Assembly (NCBI RefSeq): GCF_024679095.1
Contig: NW_026111752.1
Span: forward strand, 171,695 to 235,694
Direction of reading: 5' to 3'
Length of the DNA stretch: 64,000 bases
Origin: Eriocheir sinensis
Lineage: Eukaryota; Arthropoda; Malacostraca; Decapoda; Varunidae
Below the pieces are notes generated by a model. It was not told where the DNA came from and made no database searches. It saw nothing but the letters and a program-made list of their open reading frames with translations. Numbering within the stretch: the first letter of the stretch is position 1; each line of letters begins with the position of its first letter. Shown piece after piece: positions 33,966-45,900 of this stretch. The position numbers and the translations under genes are program-made.

Positions 33966-35699
33966 CTAAAAATAAGGCGCATATGGCGGTAAATCCCTCT
34001 TACTATCTATAGTGGGAGAACACACGGATACATCGGGCAACTGCCAGTATCCAACCCTAGGTACTCGATAAGGGCAGATAGGAATGGGAGGGAAAGACCA
34101 CGGTGTCATGGCAGACGCTACCCGAAACCCAAAAGGTTTAGGAAGACTAGGTCGCTCATCATATGCAGGCGAACGGGAATCCCGCAAAATTGACACACAA
34201 GGAACTGATTCTGGAAGGCGTTGGACGCGGAACCAGCAACGGAATAGAGAGGACTGGCGTCTCAAATCCAGAGGCAGGACGCCAGCGTCCACGAGGAGGC
34301 TAGGTATCGGTGAAGACCGGAATGTACCAGTAGCCAAGCGGACCCCGGCGTGATGTACTGAGTCCAACACGCGTAGGTGAGCCTCCTTGGCGGAGGAGTA
34401 TACCTCGCAGCCATATTCCAACTTGGAAAGGATGAGTGTTCTGTGGAGGAGGAGTAGCGTGTCCCTGTCTGCACCCCAAGAGGTATGAGCTAAAACACGA
34501 AGGAGGGACAGGCCTTTCTGACAAGCCGCCTTAACGTAACGTAAATGAGGCACCCAGGTTAGGCGGCTATCAAATAAAAGACCGAGGTAACGAGTCGTCT
34601 CTACACAGGACAGTCGCCTATTACCAAGATATAAGTCAGGGTCCGGATGAACGCCTCGAAGACGATAGAAATGCATAGCTACTGTCTTTGAGGACGAAAA
34701 TCGAAAGCCGCGCGTATTTGCCCAATTGACGACTCTATTAATAGTCAATTGCAGTTTTCGTTCAATCAACGACATCCTTGCCGCAGAAAACGAAATGGAT
34801 AAATCGTCTACATATAAGGAGGTATGAACTCCATCAGGCAGGACACCAACGACTCCATTAATAGCCACAGCAAATAGCGTAACACTGAGAATACTTCCCT
34901 GTGGTACACCATCCTCAAGTGGACAAACCTCGGAAAGAGTACTCCCCACTCTAACCCGTAAAAGACGATGAGATAAAAACTCCTGAATAAAAACAGGGAG
35001 ACGGCCACGAAGACCGAACTCAAACAGGTTAGGTAAAATTCCATGACACCAAGCGGTGTCATAGGCCTTCTCCAGATCAAAAAACACGGTCACCTGGTGG
35101 TGATTATTGGCAAACGCCTCACAAACTGAGGACTCCAAGGATAAAAGAGCATCCGAGGTGGAGCGCATCTTTCGGAAACCATATTGCACCGGGGTCAATA
35201 AATTCCGGCTCTCCAAGTACCACATAAGCCTGACATTCACCATCTTCTCCATCACTTTACAAATGCAGGATATTAAAGAAATAGGACGATAGTTAGTTGC
35301 TTGGAGATGATCTTTCCCAGGCTTCCGAATGGGGAGAATTACAGCCACACTCCACAGAGATGGAAAATCACCGGTACGCCAAATGAAATTGTAAAGATCC
35401 AATAAAAATGTAAAACCACAGTCAGACATATGGCGTAAGAAAGCATAAGGGATGTCGTCTGGACCTGGCGAGGAATCATGACACTGGGATAAAGCCGTCT
35501 TCAACTCGGAGAGAGAAAATGGGATATTATAAGATTCCCTTCCGGTGGAAGCGATGTTAACGCCGAGTGATTCCAAATCCCGGCGATGACGAGCCCCTGG
35601 TGCAGTAGGATCTTTCCTAGAGGCACTGGCTAAGTGCTTATCGAATAGGTCAGCAACAGTCTTAGGGTCCGTCACTGTTTCCCCTGCATGCGATAACAC
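33966..35699 (-). CDS. reverse transcriptase domain of I-clade LINE (577-residue open frame)
   Basis: The longest open frame of the window. RT blocks in order: SSPGPDDIPYAFLRHM, NYRPISLISCICKVMEKMVN, QYGFRKMRSTSDAL, FFDLEKAYDTAW (block A Asp), DGVPQGSILSVTLFAVAING, LYVDDLSISF (YVDD catalytic pair) and TRYLGLLFD. All catalytic Asp are present, so this domain could be intact. The upstream linker is in another frame, broken at a homopolymer (ggagggggaggggggg, about 35700). The N-terminal endonuclease is missing. As part of a 5'-truncated element it is unlikely to be mobile. Confidence 0.9.
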   Translation of the reverse strand: MLSHAGETVTDPKTVADLFDKHLASASRKDPTAPGARHRRDLESLGVNIASTGRESYNIPFSLSELKTALSQCHDSSPGPDDIPYAFLRHMSDCGFTFLLDLYNFIWRTGDFPSLWSVAVILPIRKPGKDHLQATNYRPISLISCICKVMEKMVNVRLMWYLESRNLLTPVQYGFRKMRSTSDALLSLESSVCEAFANNHHQVTVFFDLEKAYDTAWCHGILPNLFEFGLRGRLPVFIQEFLSHRLLRVRVGSTLSEVCPLEDGVPQGSILSVTLFAVAINGVVGVLPDGVHTSLYVDDLSISFSAARMSLIERKLQLTINRVVNWANTRGFRFSSSKTVAMHFYRLRGVHPDPDLYLGNRRLSCVETTRYLGLLFDSRLTWVPHLRYVKAACQKGLSLLRVLAHTSWGADRDTLLLLHRTLILSKLEYGCEVYSSAKEAHLRVLDSVHHAGVRLATGTFRSSPIPSLLVDAGVLPLDLRRQSSLFRCWFRVQRLPESVPCVSILRDSRSPAYDERPSLPKPFGFRVASAMTPWSFPPIPICPYRVPRVGYWQLPDVSVCSPTIDSKRDLPPYAPYF

Positions 35700-36112
35700 T
35701 GGAGGGGGAGGGGGGGAAACTTCCCAGAGATCTTACGAACTTTGTTAAAGACTTCTGTGAGTGTAGTTCTGGTGGTGATGGAAGAGACATAAGCCTTCCA
35801 AGAAATTCGTTGAGCCTCCTTGAAAGTGCGTCGTGCTCGAGCACGCGCTCGCCGAAAAGCATCCAAACACTGTGGGTTCCCACGGTGACGACGAAGTCGA
35901 GAGAATGCAGCACGCTTCTCTTGCACAGCAGTAGTGCAAGCGGCGTTCCAGCAGGGAACAGGACGTTTAGGGAACTGGCCAGACGTCCTGGGGACGGATT
36001 GAAGGGCTGCAGAATGTAAGACATCAGTGGAATAGGATGCAGCCTCGTCAGGAGTTCCAAAGTCAGCCAACGGACGAAGAGAGTAGCTAAGTTGAGTTGG
36101 ACATATTACCAA
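35672..36112 (-). pseudogene. endonuclease-RT linker of I-clade LINE
   Basis: Contains FPKRPVPCWNAACTTAVQEK and RRARARARRTFKEAQRISWK, the basic linker between endonuclease and RT. The same layout is seen at 57913-58191 in the longer element (RPVPWWSDECKQAVACRLRA). It ends in a frameshift relative to the RT frame. Confidence 0.8.
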
Positions 36113-36199
36113 GTACCGCTATCTGGCAGAGCCAAACCCTTAACTGCTTTTCCTACCCACCTGAGCCTGATGGAGTTTCTTAGGATGCCATTTTGATTA

Positions 36200-36885
36200 G
36201 TTACTGCCTGTGCCAAGTATATTCGGCTGAAAAGGATTGTCCTGGTCGATTTACCTGATGTGAGCTTTTATTTTGATAACATCTTTATACACTCTAAGGA
36301 CTGGGAAGGGCACCTGGCCGCTCTCCGTTCCGTCCTTAGCAAGCTGAAAGACCATCACCTCACCGTCAAGCCATCAAAGTGCCACTTTGGGGTCGAATCC
36401 ATCCATTATCTTGGCGTTCGGCTGGATGGCAGTCATCTCTAGCCCCTGCAAGACAAGTTCGAGGCTCTGACCACTGCATCTCCCCCTTCCACTAAGAAAC
36501 TCCTGCGCAGCTTCCTGGGGTTAATATCTTTTTTACAAAATGTTTATCCCACACGCATCTGAGTATACTGGTCCCTTGTCAGACTTGTTGAAGAAGGGTG
36601 TAAAAGAACCTCTTCATTGGAGCGAAGATCTGCTAAACCGCTTTGCCCACCTCAAGTCTGCCCTCTCCATTGCTTCAGTTTTTCGGCTCCCAAACCATCA
36701 AAGGACCTTTGTATTTAGAACATATGCCTCCAACCACAGGCTGGGTGCAGTGCTGCTCCAGTATTACAACGATTACTTGGCTTGCAAGCTTATCAATTCA
36801 GGGTTGTCCATATTGCTGGTAAGGACAACGTGGGTGCTGATTTTCTTAGTAGATCACCCTCATAATCCTATATAATGTCTTTCTC
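36200..36885 (+). pseudogene. Ty3/gypsy retrotransposon pol fragment
   Basis: Frames 36260-36442 and 36540-36875 read VSFYFDNIFIHSKDWEGHLA, VKPSKCHFGVESIHYLGVRL, MFIPHASEYTGPLSDLLKKG and RTYASNHRLGAVLLQYY. This is the RT palm C-terminus and the start of RNase H of a Ty3/gypsy element. The catalytic YxDD reads YFDN, losing the second Asp. A TAG stop is at about 36440, and a deletion joins the RNase H start to its end (HIAGKDNVGADFLSRS, about 36800-36870). No LTRs were recognised. Confidence 0.85.
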
Positions 36886-36949
36886 ATCTACTTGCAGTAG
36901 ATTCTTGTTTGGGGGGATGTGTAAGGGCCGCCGGCAACCCTCACATAAC

Positions 36950-36951
<2 letters not shown>

Positions 36952-36984
<33 letters not shown>
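36952..36984. repeat. (GT)n microsatellite
   Basis: About 16 GT units. Confidence 0.95.
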
Positions 36985-36987
<3 letters not shown>

Positions 36988-37120
36988 TTTCCGTGTGCGT
37001 AGGACCATCACGCCACCGTAACTACCACTTATCAACGCGTGATGCTTCACGTGAATTGCCGATGCACGCTTCGAACCCGCGAGGATAATCGGTGGTGTTG
37101 ACTGATCTCCGTCTTGTTAA

Positions 37121-37570
37121 CCCGGCAGCGTCGGTGGACCCATTTTTGGGCTCCCGCGAGTCGGTCCGCTGAAACGGCGGGCCCAGTTTTGGGCTCGGCT
37201 CAAAACGCCTAATTCGAACTAATTGTAGGCGGTGGCGGCATTGAGCAACCCACCATGCATGAACTGGGTCATTGTGGTGGTTGATTGATCTTGAGGTGGG
37301 CTTATTTGTCATACGTAGTGCTGTAAGGTCATGGGAGACTGAATTAGCGACTCTCGGCTAGATGCCACGTGTCACGAGACTGTTTATTTTTTAACAAACA
37401 CCACCCAAAAAGAATGGAGTTTGAGTATAAGTAAATATTTTTAACGGCTTTATGGTTATGAGAGGAGTACTCTGATATACGTTCCATGTTCATTTCTTAG
37501 TCTCAAAATGCAGTGTAATGTTGCCGTTTCTCGGCCACTTCTCGACTTTCCCATAGCCGACGCCCACGGG
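37121..37570. mobile_element. piggyBac-like MITE, copy 1 (450 bp)
   Basis: Starts CCCGGCAGCG and ends GCCCACGGG, flanked on both sides by TTAA (37117-37120, 37571-37574), the piggyBac target site. The body is shared with 63409-63906 in the same orientation, at about 90% identity by eye. There is no coding capacity; the 96-residue minus frame is fortuitous. Confidence 0.85.
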
Positions 37571-37574
37571 TTAA

Positions 37575-38380
37575 TATCCGCAGTGACCTCCAGTCTTCTA
37601 CCGGCAACATACATCCACACTACTCTGGGCTGAGGTCCTCATTTAGAAGACATAACTTTCGTGGGCTGAAGTGATTATCTCTCTGCCTGTTCAAGCCGCT
37701 GTATAGAGAGGGAACGAAACTCTTATCCTGCCGCCTCTGGTCTCGTCTTGAGCTGTGCTACGTTACATCTGTACTACTGTCACGACCCCACAGCAGGTGA
37801 TATTTAACCTTGTTCTATTTAACCTCTCCACAGTGTTGGCCTAAAAGCTGTGTAGTTGCTATACTTGAACTACTATGGTGAGGATTAATACACGGTTATA
37901 TCACTGTTACGTGTTTAGGGGAATTCATTATTGATGTTTGCTACACCTTTGTGGTGATTGTGTGCACAGTGTTTCCTCGGTTGTCCTGATTGACTTCCGT
38001 GTATACGACTCCGCACCAGGTAAGTCTAACCTTTTCTATCATTCCTTTCCCGTGATTATTCGTGCTCTTTTCTTAGCTGCCTGTAATGTGATTACTATTT
38101 AGGTAGTATCATTTGTGTGTAGATTATGCTAGACGGTTAGATTACTGTACGTGTTGGAGGAGTTATGTCGGTGTTATTAACTTGTTATTTAATAAACCTA
38201 ATGTTAAGTTAGCAAGTGTTTGCCTTGCCTTCCCACTCCTGAGATACCTATCATTTTCTATCCTGAACCTTCGGCATTGGAGGCAAACGTAGTTCTTGCA
38301 ATATCTAAGTCTTTACACTACTTGTAGCTGTATTTGATTATTTAACATGTGAAATTTTAATGTTGTCTTTCTCACAGGCG
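37575..38380. other. no recognisable gene; 5' flank of tyrosine-recombinase-like copy 3
   Basis: Mixed sequence. 38010-38022 (ccaggtaagtcta) looks like a splice donor and tctcacag at 38371-38378 like an acceptor. A non-coding first exon near 37980-38017 is therefore possible. Confidence 0.4.
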
Positions 38381-38403
38381 GTAAATGAAACCGGTTTACA
38401 GGT

Positions 38404-40999
38404 ATGGACTTCCGTAGTGAAAAGTCGCGTCTGAGCAGCGACAAGTCAACTCTAGGGAGCTTGCCATTGTTGGATGACTCTGACGCGGATAAAAGCTATG
38501 ATGTTGGAGTGGAGTGCAAGTCACTTAAACGGCAGCATGGGTCATTGTACTCGTCAGAGGAAGAGGCCTTATTGGCTTTTACAAAAAACCTCAACAAGCG
38601 CAAGAAAAAAAGGGAAGAGGATCCGAAGCCAGGCTGAAGTCACTGGACTGCTGAACCTGCACAGCCCACACCAGCTATAGAAAGCCCTGAAAGTACGGGC
38701 TGTTCTCTCAACGGTAATAATTTGACATTGGTAAATATGTTCGTTAACTGGGTTCTTACATGGGACTCTTTCCCTTACATAAGCTTCTGCTCTAGTAGAG
38801 GTGAACTTAGAGGACATTGCAGAGGACACTGCAGCCTCAGCGGAGGACAGTACAACAGCCTCTTCAGATTAAGATGTAGAACAACCTGAATCCGCCCAAA
38901 AATTTACTCAAAAGGAAATAACTATATGTAATTATTGGCTCCAGCCACCGACGGCTTGGAGCCTGAGGAAATTTTGAGAAAGGGACAACTGAACCGTATC
39001 AAGCGGCGGAAGGTGCAGGAAGCTTTTGCCACTTACGGTAGGGTTCCAACCCTGACATAAATTAAGGAACACTTCAAGATTCAACTTACCTTTCATAAAG
39101 AATAAATAAAGAAATTAGAGATCCAAGAGAGAGAGAGAGATGCTGCGACTACCTGAAGAGTTCTGGGAGTCCGTCAAAACTGAACAAGCCGACAGGCTCA
39201 AGGCGCTTGCTGTACAGCATGGGCTACACGCAAGAACAGCTCCTCGCAGCAGACGACAGTGAGTATAGAATTTTGTCAACGAATCGATCTGCTTATAGTA
39301 AATGTGCTAACGTTAATGCATACATAAGAATGTACTCATAAACTAAGTGCCGTTTATATATTTCAGACACCCGTGTCCAATGGCAGGATGCAGCGGAAGA
39401 AGTATTAACATTAGACGGCACATTAGTCAGTGCCATAGATACATGACGGTAGACGAGCAAGCAAAGCTCATCCGCAAGTATAAGAACTTACAACAGCATG
39501 TCAAGTCAATGAGCACCAAAAAACCTTCAACCAAAAAACTACAGGTGCAACTGTCACAAAGTACCCAGAAAGGGAATGTAGTCTGTGTGATAAGAGGGTG
39601 AAACGGTTCGATATACATGTAGAAAAAATTAACCGGCTTCAAAGAAAATCACAGGACTTCATCAAAGTAATGCGGCAATCTCTGGTTCTACCAGATGAAG
39701 TTGAGAAAATACAGCCGGTGAAAGTGGCAGCAGGAACAATGGTAATTACACGGAATGATGGAGTAAAGGCGTTTCTCCTACACTTTGAAGACTACTTGAA
39801 GAAGAATTGTTATCTGATTGTTAGCTCCAGGCGGGCGCATGTGCGGATGGTGAACATCAACTATGAGGTTCTGACCATTCTCAACGGCCCAGCGATTTGC
39901 AAGTTGTTTGATAATATGGATAGAACTGAACCTCCTCTGGGATTCCTAGAATCAAAGAATGTATTAAAAGTGAACAACATTCGTAATTTTCTCGAAGCTT
40001 GCCAGCGAGCGGTAGATTGCCTCGCCTTGTCCTACTTAGAAATCTATCAAATAGATGACCAAGAAAACAAAGCGACTAAAAAACTCATCAAAGTAATGAG
40101 AGGTATATAAAACTATCATGTGTGTTGTTTGCATATCTTAACTATATTTATCTGTTTATAATAAATATTGGTAAACATATAATTTTCTCCCCCAGTGAAA
40201 CTACGGAAGGAGGAAACAATTGAAATGGGCCAAGCTAGACGCCAAAAAGAGAGGGAAAATGTGACCCTGAAAGTCGTAGCAAGGATCATGACCTCAGCCT
40301 ACGTCAACAACACGTTAGACATTGCCAGGCAATCTCTAACCGATCCTGCCTCCAGACCCGCGACCAAGACAGACATCACCCGCCTGAGAGACGTCCTCAT
40401 CACCATGATGATGATTAAAAATCTCAGGCGCCCAATGGAGTTTGCAGAATTTGCGCTGGCGGAGTACCTGGAGATGAAAGAGAGGAAGGACTCATAGACT
40501 GGTGTTGCAGATTACATTGTGCAGATTGCACGATACAAAACTGCAACACAAGGTATACAATGCTGTAGTTTATATCATCGAGTATCAAATGGTCTTGGAA
40601 GACCTGAAAAAAAATATATATCCTCATGAGGATATAACCTAGTGTTTTCTTCCAGGTCCCGCACTCATTTTTATGAATCAAGCTGACCGGCAGACACATG
40701 AGGCTCATGTAATTTACTACCGGCTACAGGTAACAACCTGCACTTTTCCCAAGTGCTATATATTCCCAAACCGAATACAGATGACCGGTACTTCCTGCTG
40801 CTCGAAGTTGGCTTTCTCAAACTTGAGCCGAATGATTTGTAAAGTAGCGCTCAAAGCCGCAGCAGGGAGTAAGATAACTTCCCGCATATGGCGCCGGTCC
40901 CAAATTACACCACTGTGGGAGAAGAATCAGGAACCAACTTGGAGGCACAAAGTGGCCACTCAGTGTTGCCATTCTCTGGAAACGGCCACAAGCAGAAAG

Positions 41000-41000
<1 letters not shown>
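38404..41000 (+). pseudogene. tyrosine-recombinase-like element copy 3 (best preserved)
   Basis: Exon 1 starts MDFRSEKSRLSSDKSTLGSL and includes LKRQHGSLYSSEEEALLAF. A middle exon (about 38800-39259, several stops) has FWESVKTEQADRLKALAVQH. The intron 39260-39366 splices in frame to finger 1 (CPMAGCSGRSINIRRHISQC then H). After a frameshift near 39570 comes finger 2 (CSLCDKRVKRFDIHVEKIN) and a long helical region (39598-40102). A phase-1 intron is 40103-40195; the next exon holds NLRRPMEFAEFALAEYLEM with a single TAG (40495-40497), then IARYKTATQG. A phase-1 intron is 40553-40655; the last exon has RIWRRSQITPLWEKN and CCHSLETATSRKYN before an AAT microsatellite truncates it. Landmarks R, K, R, H, Y fit a Crypton-type tyrosine recombinase. 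Confidence 0.75.
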
Positions 41001-41051
<51 letters not shown>

Positions 41052-41161
41052 GTAATTATTATTATTAGTAGTAGTAGTATTACTAGTAGTAGTAGAAGTA
41101 GTAGTAGTAGTATCAATGTTATTATTAATATCATCAATATTATTATTATTATTATTATCAA

Positions 41162-41216
<55 letters not shown>
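41001..41216. repeat. compound (AAT)n-(AGT)n-(ATT)n microsatellite
   Basis: AAT units to 41051, then AGT-rich variants 41068-41112, then ATT units 41136-41216. The AAT and ATT ends are complementary and could form a hairpin of about 45 paired bases. Open frames across it are artefacts. Confidence 0.95.
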
Positions 41217-41219
41217 GTG

Positions 41220-41815
41220 CACTTGATTATCTTGTCTGTGGGTATATTATTTAACTCCCATATGGAGGAGGAAATTTTCCATGTTTCGTAATTTCCATTC
41301 ATAACTATATGTAATTTCCATTCATAACTATATATAATTTAAACTGCGGCTCAAGTAGCACTGCTTTTCTTTCAAGTTTGAAGAAGGTGGCTCATCTCGA
41401 ATTCTGGGTTGCCGACGTCTGATCTAGACAAAATGTTTCTGGAGTCTAAACACCTTACTGCCTAAAAGTCCTGTGTTCTGTTACTACAAAACCTGTCCAG
41501 TGACTGATACCCATGCTGGGCCTGGGCTGACTGCAACACTTTCATACTTGACAAGTTGACAGTGACCTAGTCATTGAATATTTTATATCCATTCTAAATT
41601 ACCTATCCCACTCTTATGGTTCCATTATGTTATCATGACCCAAACACCTGCAGCATAGGAAAGTACCTAACTGAGGAATATGATGCAACGTGAGGCGTAT
41701 CACACATGTTCATCATTAACAATTGAGCTTAACAAATATAGCGAAACTATTATCTAACTTGATAAAAAACGAACCTGATCTAACCTAACTCTCCCCCAAA
41801 CTCGCCTCCCTGCTG
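41220..41815. other. no recognisable gene
   Basis: AT-rich sequence with a small direct repeat (aatttccattcataactata twice near 41288-41330). Confidence 0.5.
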
Positions 41816-41817
41816 CT

Positions 41818-42165
41818 TGGGGAGGCGGTGGCTCAGTGGTTAGAGTGACGGCCCCGCGTTCAGGAGCTCCAGGAGGGACGCGGGTTCGAATCCTGGCCGC
41901 CGCACAGCTGAGGTTTTCAGTCACCGCCGAGTGGCCTAAGACTACCCACATGGTGCCCTGAATACCACCCATCAACCTGGGCTCTAGATAACCTCTCTAA
42001 GGAGAGGCTCAAAGATGAGTTCAGGGAGGCAGCATGAGCCAACACAAGATGGCACCACTATAAACACTCGCCTGCGCCAGAACGGGATAGGGCCGACCAT
42101 CAGGCCCCACCGGGAAAAAGCCTTGGGCGCAATAGGCCGTGACGTAAAAAAATAAAATAATAATA
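41818..42165 (+). mobile_element. SINE (family A), full-length copy
   Basis: tRNA-derived head with A box (ggtggctcagtggttagag) and a perfect B box (ggttcgaatcc), then the body shared with 4650 and 14466: caccgccgagtggccta, gactaccc, gcagcatgagcca, cctgcgccagaacgggat, gggccgaccatcaggcccc. The tail ends in AAAAAATAAAATAATAATAA. The best-preserved copy of this family in the window. Confidence 0.9.
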
Positions 42166-42640
42166 ATAATATGATGTGCTAGACTGTGCTCATAACTTTC
42201 TTCCGTTCAACAGAACCTTTTGGCAGTTAGTGTAGTGCATTTACATGAGTAAAATAAATGCATAATGTCAGTATTAACCACATTTGGCAGCTGCTTTAAT
42301 TTATATTTTAGCCACTAATATACTTTGAAAGCTCAAATCCAAGGCTTTGGTGGTCTATGTCCATTACAGGCACACATATCGACAATTAAACTATCTGACC
42401 TTAACCTTGCATCAGCTGCATGCATTCCATGCTGCCATTGCAAAGCTCAGACAAGCAGTGGCCCTACCAGCTCATGAAGCAAGTGAATGAACACCTCCTA
42501 TATTGCCCATTCATATATGACACATTACTAAGCTGTGTACCATTACACTGTAGGCACCTACAACCCAAAGAAATCATCAGCACAGGTGTTTGCAATATAA
42601 ACAAATAGTAAACATTACCATCACCTACATTACTGATTAT
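42166..42640. other. no gene; contains one half of a direct repeat
   Basis: 42532-42583 (gctgtgtaccattacactg, then ggcacc and aaatcatcagca) recurs in direct orientation at 47902-47954, on the far side of the transposon that follows. Confidence 0.6.
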
Positions 42641-42954
42641 AACAGTAAATACGGAAACCGCGCATCTCACCGATAGGCGAATTTGGGTTAGGATAGGTTA
42701 GTTAAGTTTAGGTTATGTTACGTGATATTATGTTATGGGATGTAATCCCAGAGTATCATATCGCTCATTAATTCGAATAACGTCATATCTCAAAAATCGA
42801 GAATTTTGAGTTGAGTACACCATCATATTCCTCAAAATGCAAGCTTTTTAATTGTATAAATGTCATATCTCTACTTGAAAAATTACCCGCATGGTGGCGC
42901 TAAATGTCTCCATTACACCAAACCAAAAGTACAATAGGTTAGTGGTAACACTGT

Positions 42955-45900
42955 CTTATCTCAGTTGTGCTTCAACCGTCTCAGGGGATGGGTGTGCGAG
43001 CTTACTCCTGAAGTGACATATGTCTTGATGTGCCTATCTTGAAGCAAATGTAAGTATCTTTTGTAATGGATTATTTAGTGTTATAGTGTATTATTCTAGT
43101 CTTAATACAGTATTCATTTGAGACGTACTTAACTGCTTTGGAAACTATTTCAAAATAATACAGTATGCTACTGAAAATGCAGACACCCTTTTTGGGTGTA
43201 AACAAAATGATACATTTTGCAACTGAAAATGCAGACACTCTTGTTGGTTATCTGAAGATGTGTCATTATTGTCACAAAATTAGGATAAATAGGTGTCTTA
43301 TGATTGAACTCTAAGTAGAAATAAGTCGTTTTAAATCTGAACTATGATGACGTGTGAAATATATCATTAAAATTATTTTGAATTATGACACTCTAACCAC
43401 TTACGTTCACCCAATCTAGCAAAGATGTGCCGATTGTCTGAAAACTATTATTCTATTTTTGCAGATATCGCCCACTCCATCTGTGTTCAATAAAATGAAT
43501 GGACGCGGGGAAAAATGTCTGAAATTAGCTCTGGCAAAGAAAAGCCCTGGCATAGGCCTAGAGCAAGTTTCCAACGATGCTGACACAGGTAAGTTGTGAT
43601 TTATATAATTATGAGTATTAGTTAGTCGTAAATATTTGCTGAATTAACCCTATCTGGTATATTATTTTTGAACTCATAACAACTTCACTTTCTATCCTGT
43701 TACAATTGCATTGCTCAATGAAAAAATTAATACTTGTGACTTTTTTAGGCTATTTTTTTTTCTCTCTCTCTCTCTCTCTCCCTGCAATGGCCTCCATAGC
43801 TGTTCTTATAATTATTTAATTTACTTCTGCCACTACGTTTGAGAGCAGATGTTATGAATATTTTTGCACATGAATATATTATTAAAAGGTACTTCTTGCA
43901 TGTTATTAAAACATTTAAAAAGTTAGATCAAAACTTGATAATATGAAAATATTCTCTTGTTAACTTCTTTGTTTCCATTTTCCAGGATCTGTACACGAAA
44001 GAGCCAGTGACTCTTTGCAGAGGCAGAGTACAAACATGGAAGAGGACTCTCATACCTCTTTGGAGGGAGAACCATCTGCTTCTAAAGCCCGTCTAAACTT
44101 AGTTTCTAATGAACATTTTACCACTTCTGATTTGGACGGGAGCTACTACGATAATTCTAATGTTCAATTGCCTAAGGACACGACGTGCGATGATGAATCA
44201 AACAGTTCTTCCTCAGAATCAAGCAGCTCTTCCTCAGAATCAAGCAGCTCTTCCTCAGAATCAAGCAGTTCCTCCTCTGCTTTAGTGGATTCAGACGATT
44301 CTGTTAAAGACAAAGATTATGTTCCCGAGTCACAATTATTGGGTACTACAGAAAAAGACCAGAGTAATGACAGTGATGAATACTCAGGAGATCAGTGTGG
44401 TAATGAAGGCATCCTCAATAGTCCAGTGAAGAAAAAAGGTTTTAAAAGAAAGAGAAACCCACAAACATGGTACAGAAATGCACAGAAAAAGCTTAGAAAT
44501 GAAGGGAAAGCTTACAAGATGGCGTCAAAGTATCACCGGGAGAAACCTGCAAGAACAATGAAGCCTCCTTGCACTGAAAAATGTAGGCTTAAGTGCTTTT
44601 CAACCTTTTCAAATGAAGAGAGAGAAAGAATTTTTAATGATTATTGGCAATTAGGGTCTTTAGAGAAGCAACGATTATTCATATTAAATTGCATGGAACA
44701 AATCCAGCCATCTTACAGATACATTCGTGTTGGTGGAAACCGACCTCCAAGGAAGCTGAATAATGCTTTTTCCTTCAATGTTGATGGTGAAAAAAAGAGT
44801 TTGCAAAGTATTTTTCAAAAATACTTTAGATATCAACGACAGGCCTATTCGCACAGTACAAGAGAAAAGGGCAAAAGTGGTAGGAGTCCTTATGGAGCCT
44901 GAAAAAAGAGGACAGCACACCAAGACTAAAGGTCTTGACCAATCTACTGTGGACAAAGTACGGGAACACATCGATTCAATCCCAAGAATAGAAAGCCACT
45001 ACATGAGAGCCAATACATCGAGACAATTCATAGATGGCAGTAAAACAGTTGCAGAACTTCATAGAGACTATGTGAACATTTGTAAAGAAGAAAAAATTGA
45101 ATATGTAAATTATGCCTACTACTATAACATATTCAAAAATGAATACAACATTTCATTTTTCAGCCCTAAAAAAGACCAATGTGATACCTGTCAGGCGTTT
45201 GAGAATGCAAACGATGATGAGAAACAGAGTATGAAAGAAAATTATGATCAACATCACTTACAGAAGCAGCTCTCCAGAAACGAAAAAAATTTAGACAAAA
45301 CAACTACTCCATCTACCCATGCTGTCGCAGTGTATGACCTACAAGCAGTCTTCCCTCTTCCCAAAGGAGACGTTTCCCTCTTCTACTATAAATCAAAGCT
45401 TAACGTTCTGAACTTCACTATCTACGATTTAAAGTCCAATGAATGTTATTGCTATGTGTGGGACGAATCAAATGGTCACAGAGGCGTTAATGAATTGGGT
45501 AGCTGTGTACTAGATTTCATGAAAAAATGCTCAGACAAGGGAATTACTGATATAACATTCTATTCTGATAATTGTGGTGGCCAACAGAAAAACAAATTCA
45601 TGCTCTCATTGTACCTATATGCAGTCAACTTCTTGAATATTAAATCTGTTACTCACAAGTACTTGATTCGAGGGCACACCCAGAATGAAGGTGATTCGGC
45701 CCATTCGCTCATTGAACGAAACATGAAAAGGCTTCAAAAAAGTGGGCCAATTTTCCTGCCTGAAACTTTCATTACTGGAATCAGAACAGCAAAAAAGAGG
45801 GGAGAACCCTTCAAAGTAAAAGAAATGACGTTTGAAGATTTCCTTAACATAAAAATGATTGCAACAGATTTGGGAACTTTGAACATTAAAGGTCTCCAGA

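Larger units (their letters stand above)
33030..36115 (-). mobile_element. I-clade LINE, 5'-truncated copy
   Basis: Minus-strand element holding the endonuclease-RT linker (36112-35672), reverse transcriptase (35699-33966) and RNase H plus C-terminal finger (33866-33189). The 3' UTR ends near 33030 with ggcgccatacgaccctggct, also found at the end of the larger relative (55040-55080). It is truncated at 36115, where Ty3/gypsy-like sequence begins. RT plus a downstream RNase H points to the I superclade. Confidence 0.88.

Noticed and set aside
36200..36885. Possible retrovirus-like or viral insertion
   Set aside because: RT and RNase H motifs fit a Ty3/gypsy retrotransposon; no envelope-like frame and no LTR seen.
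37022..37312. 96-residue minus-strand frame, also seen at 63322-63654
   Set aside because: It falls in the piggyBac-like MITE; it recurs only because the MITE is duplicated, and has no domain.
42686..42720. Second telomeric (TTAGG)n tract
   Set aside because: Only a few degenerate ttaggttag-like words within the inverted arm of the DUF7869-like transposon; the match on the opposite arm shows they belong to the TIR.
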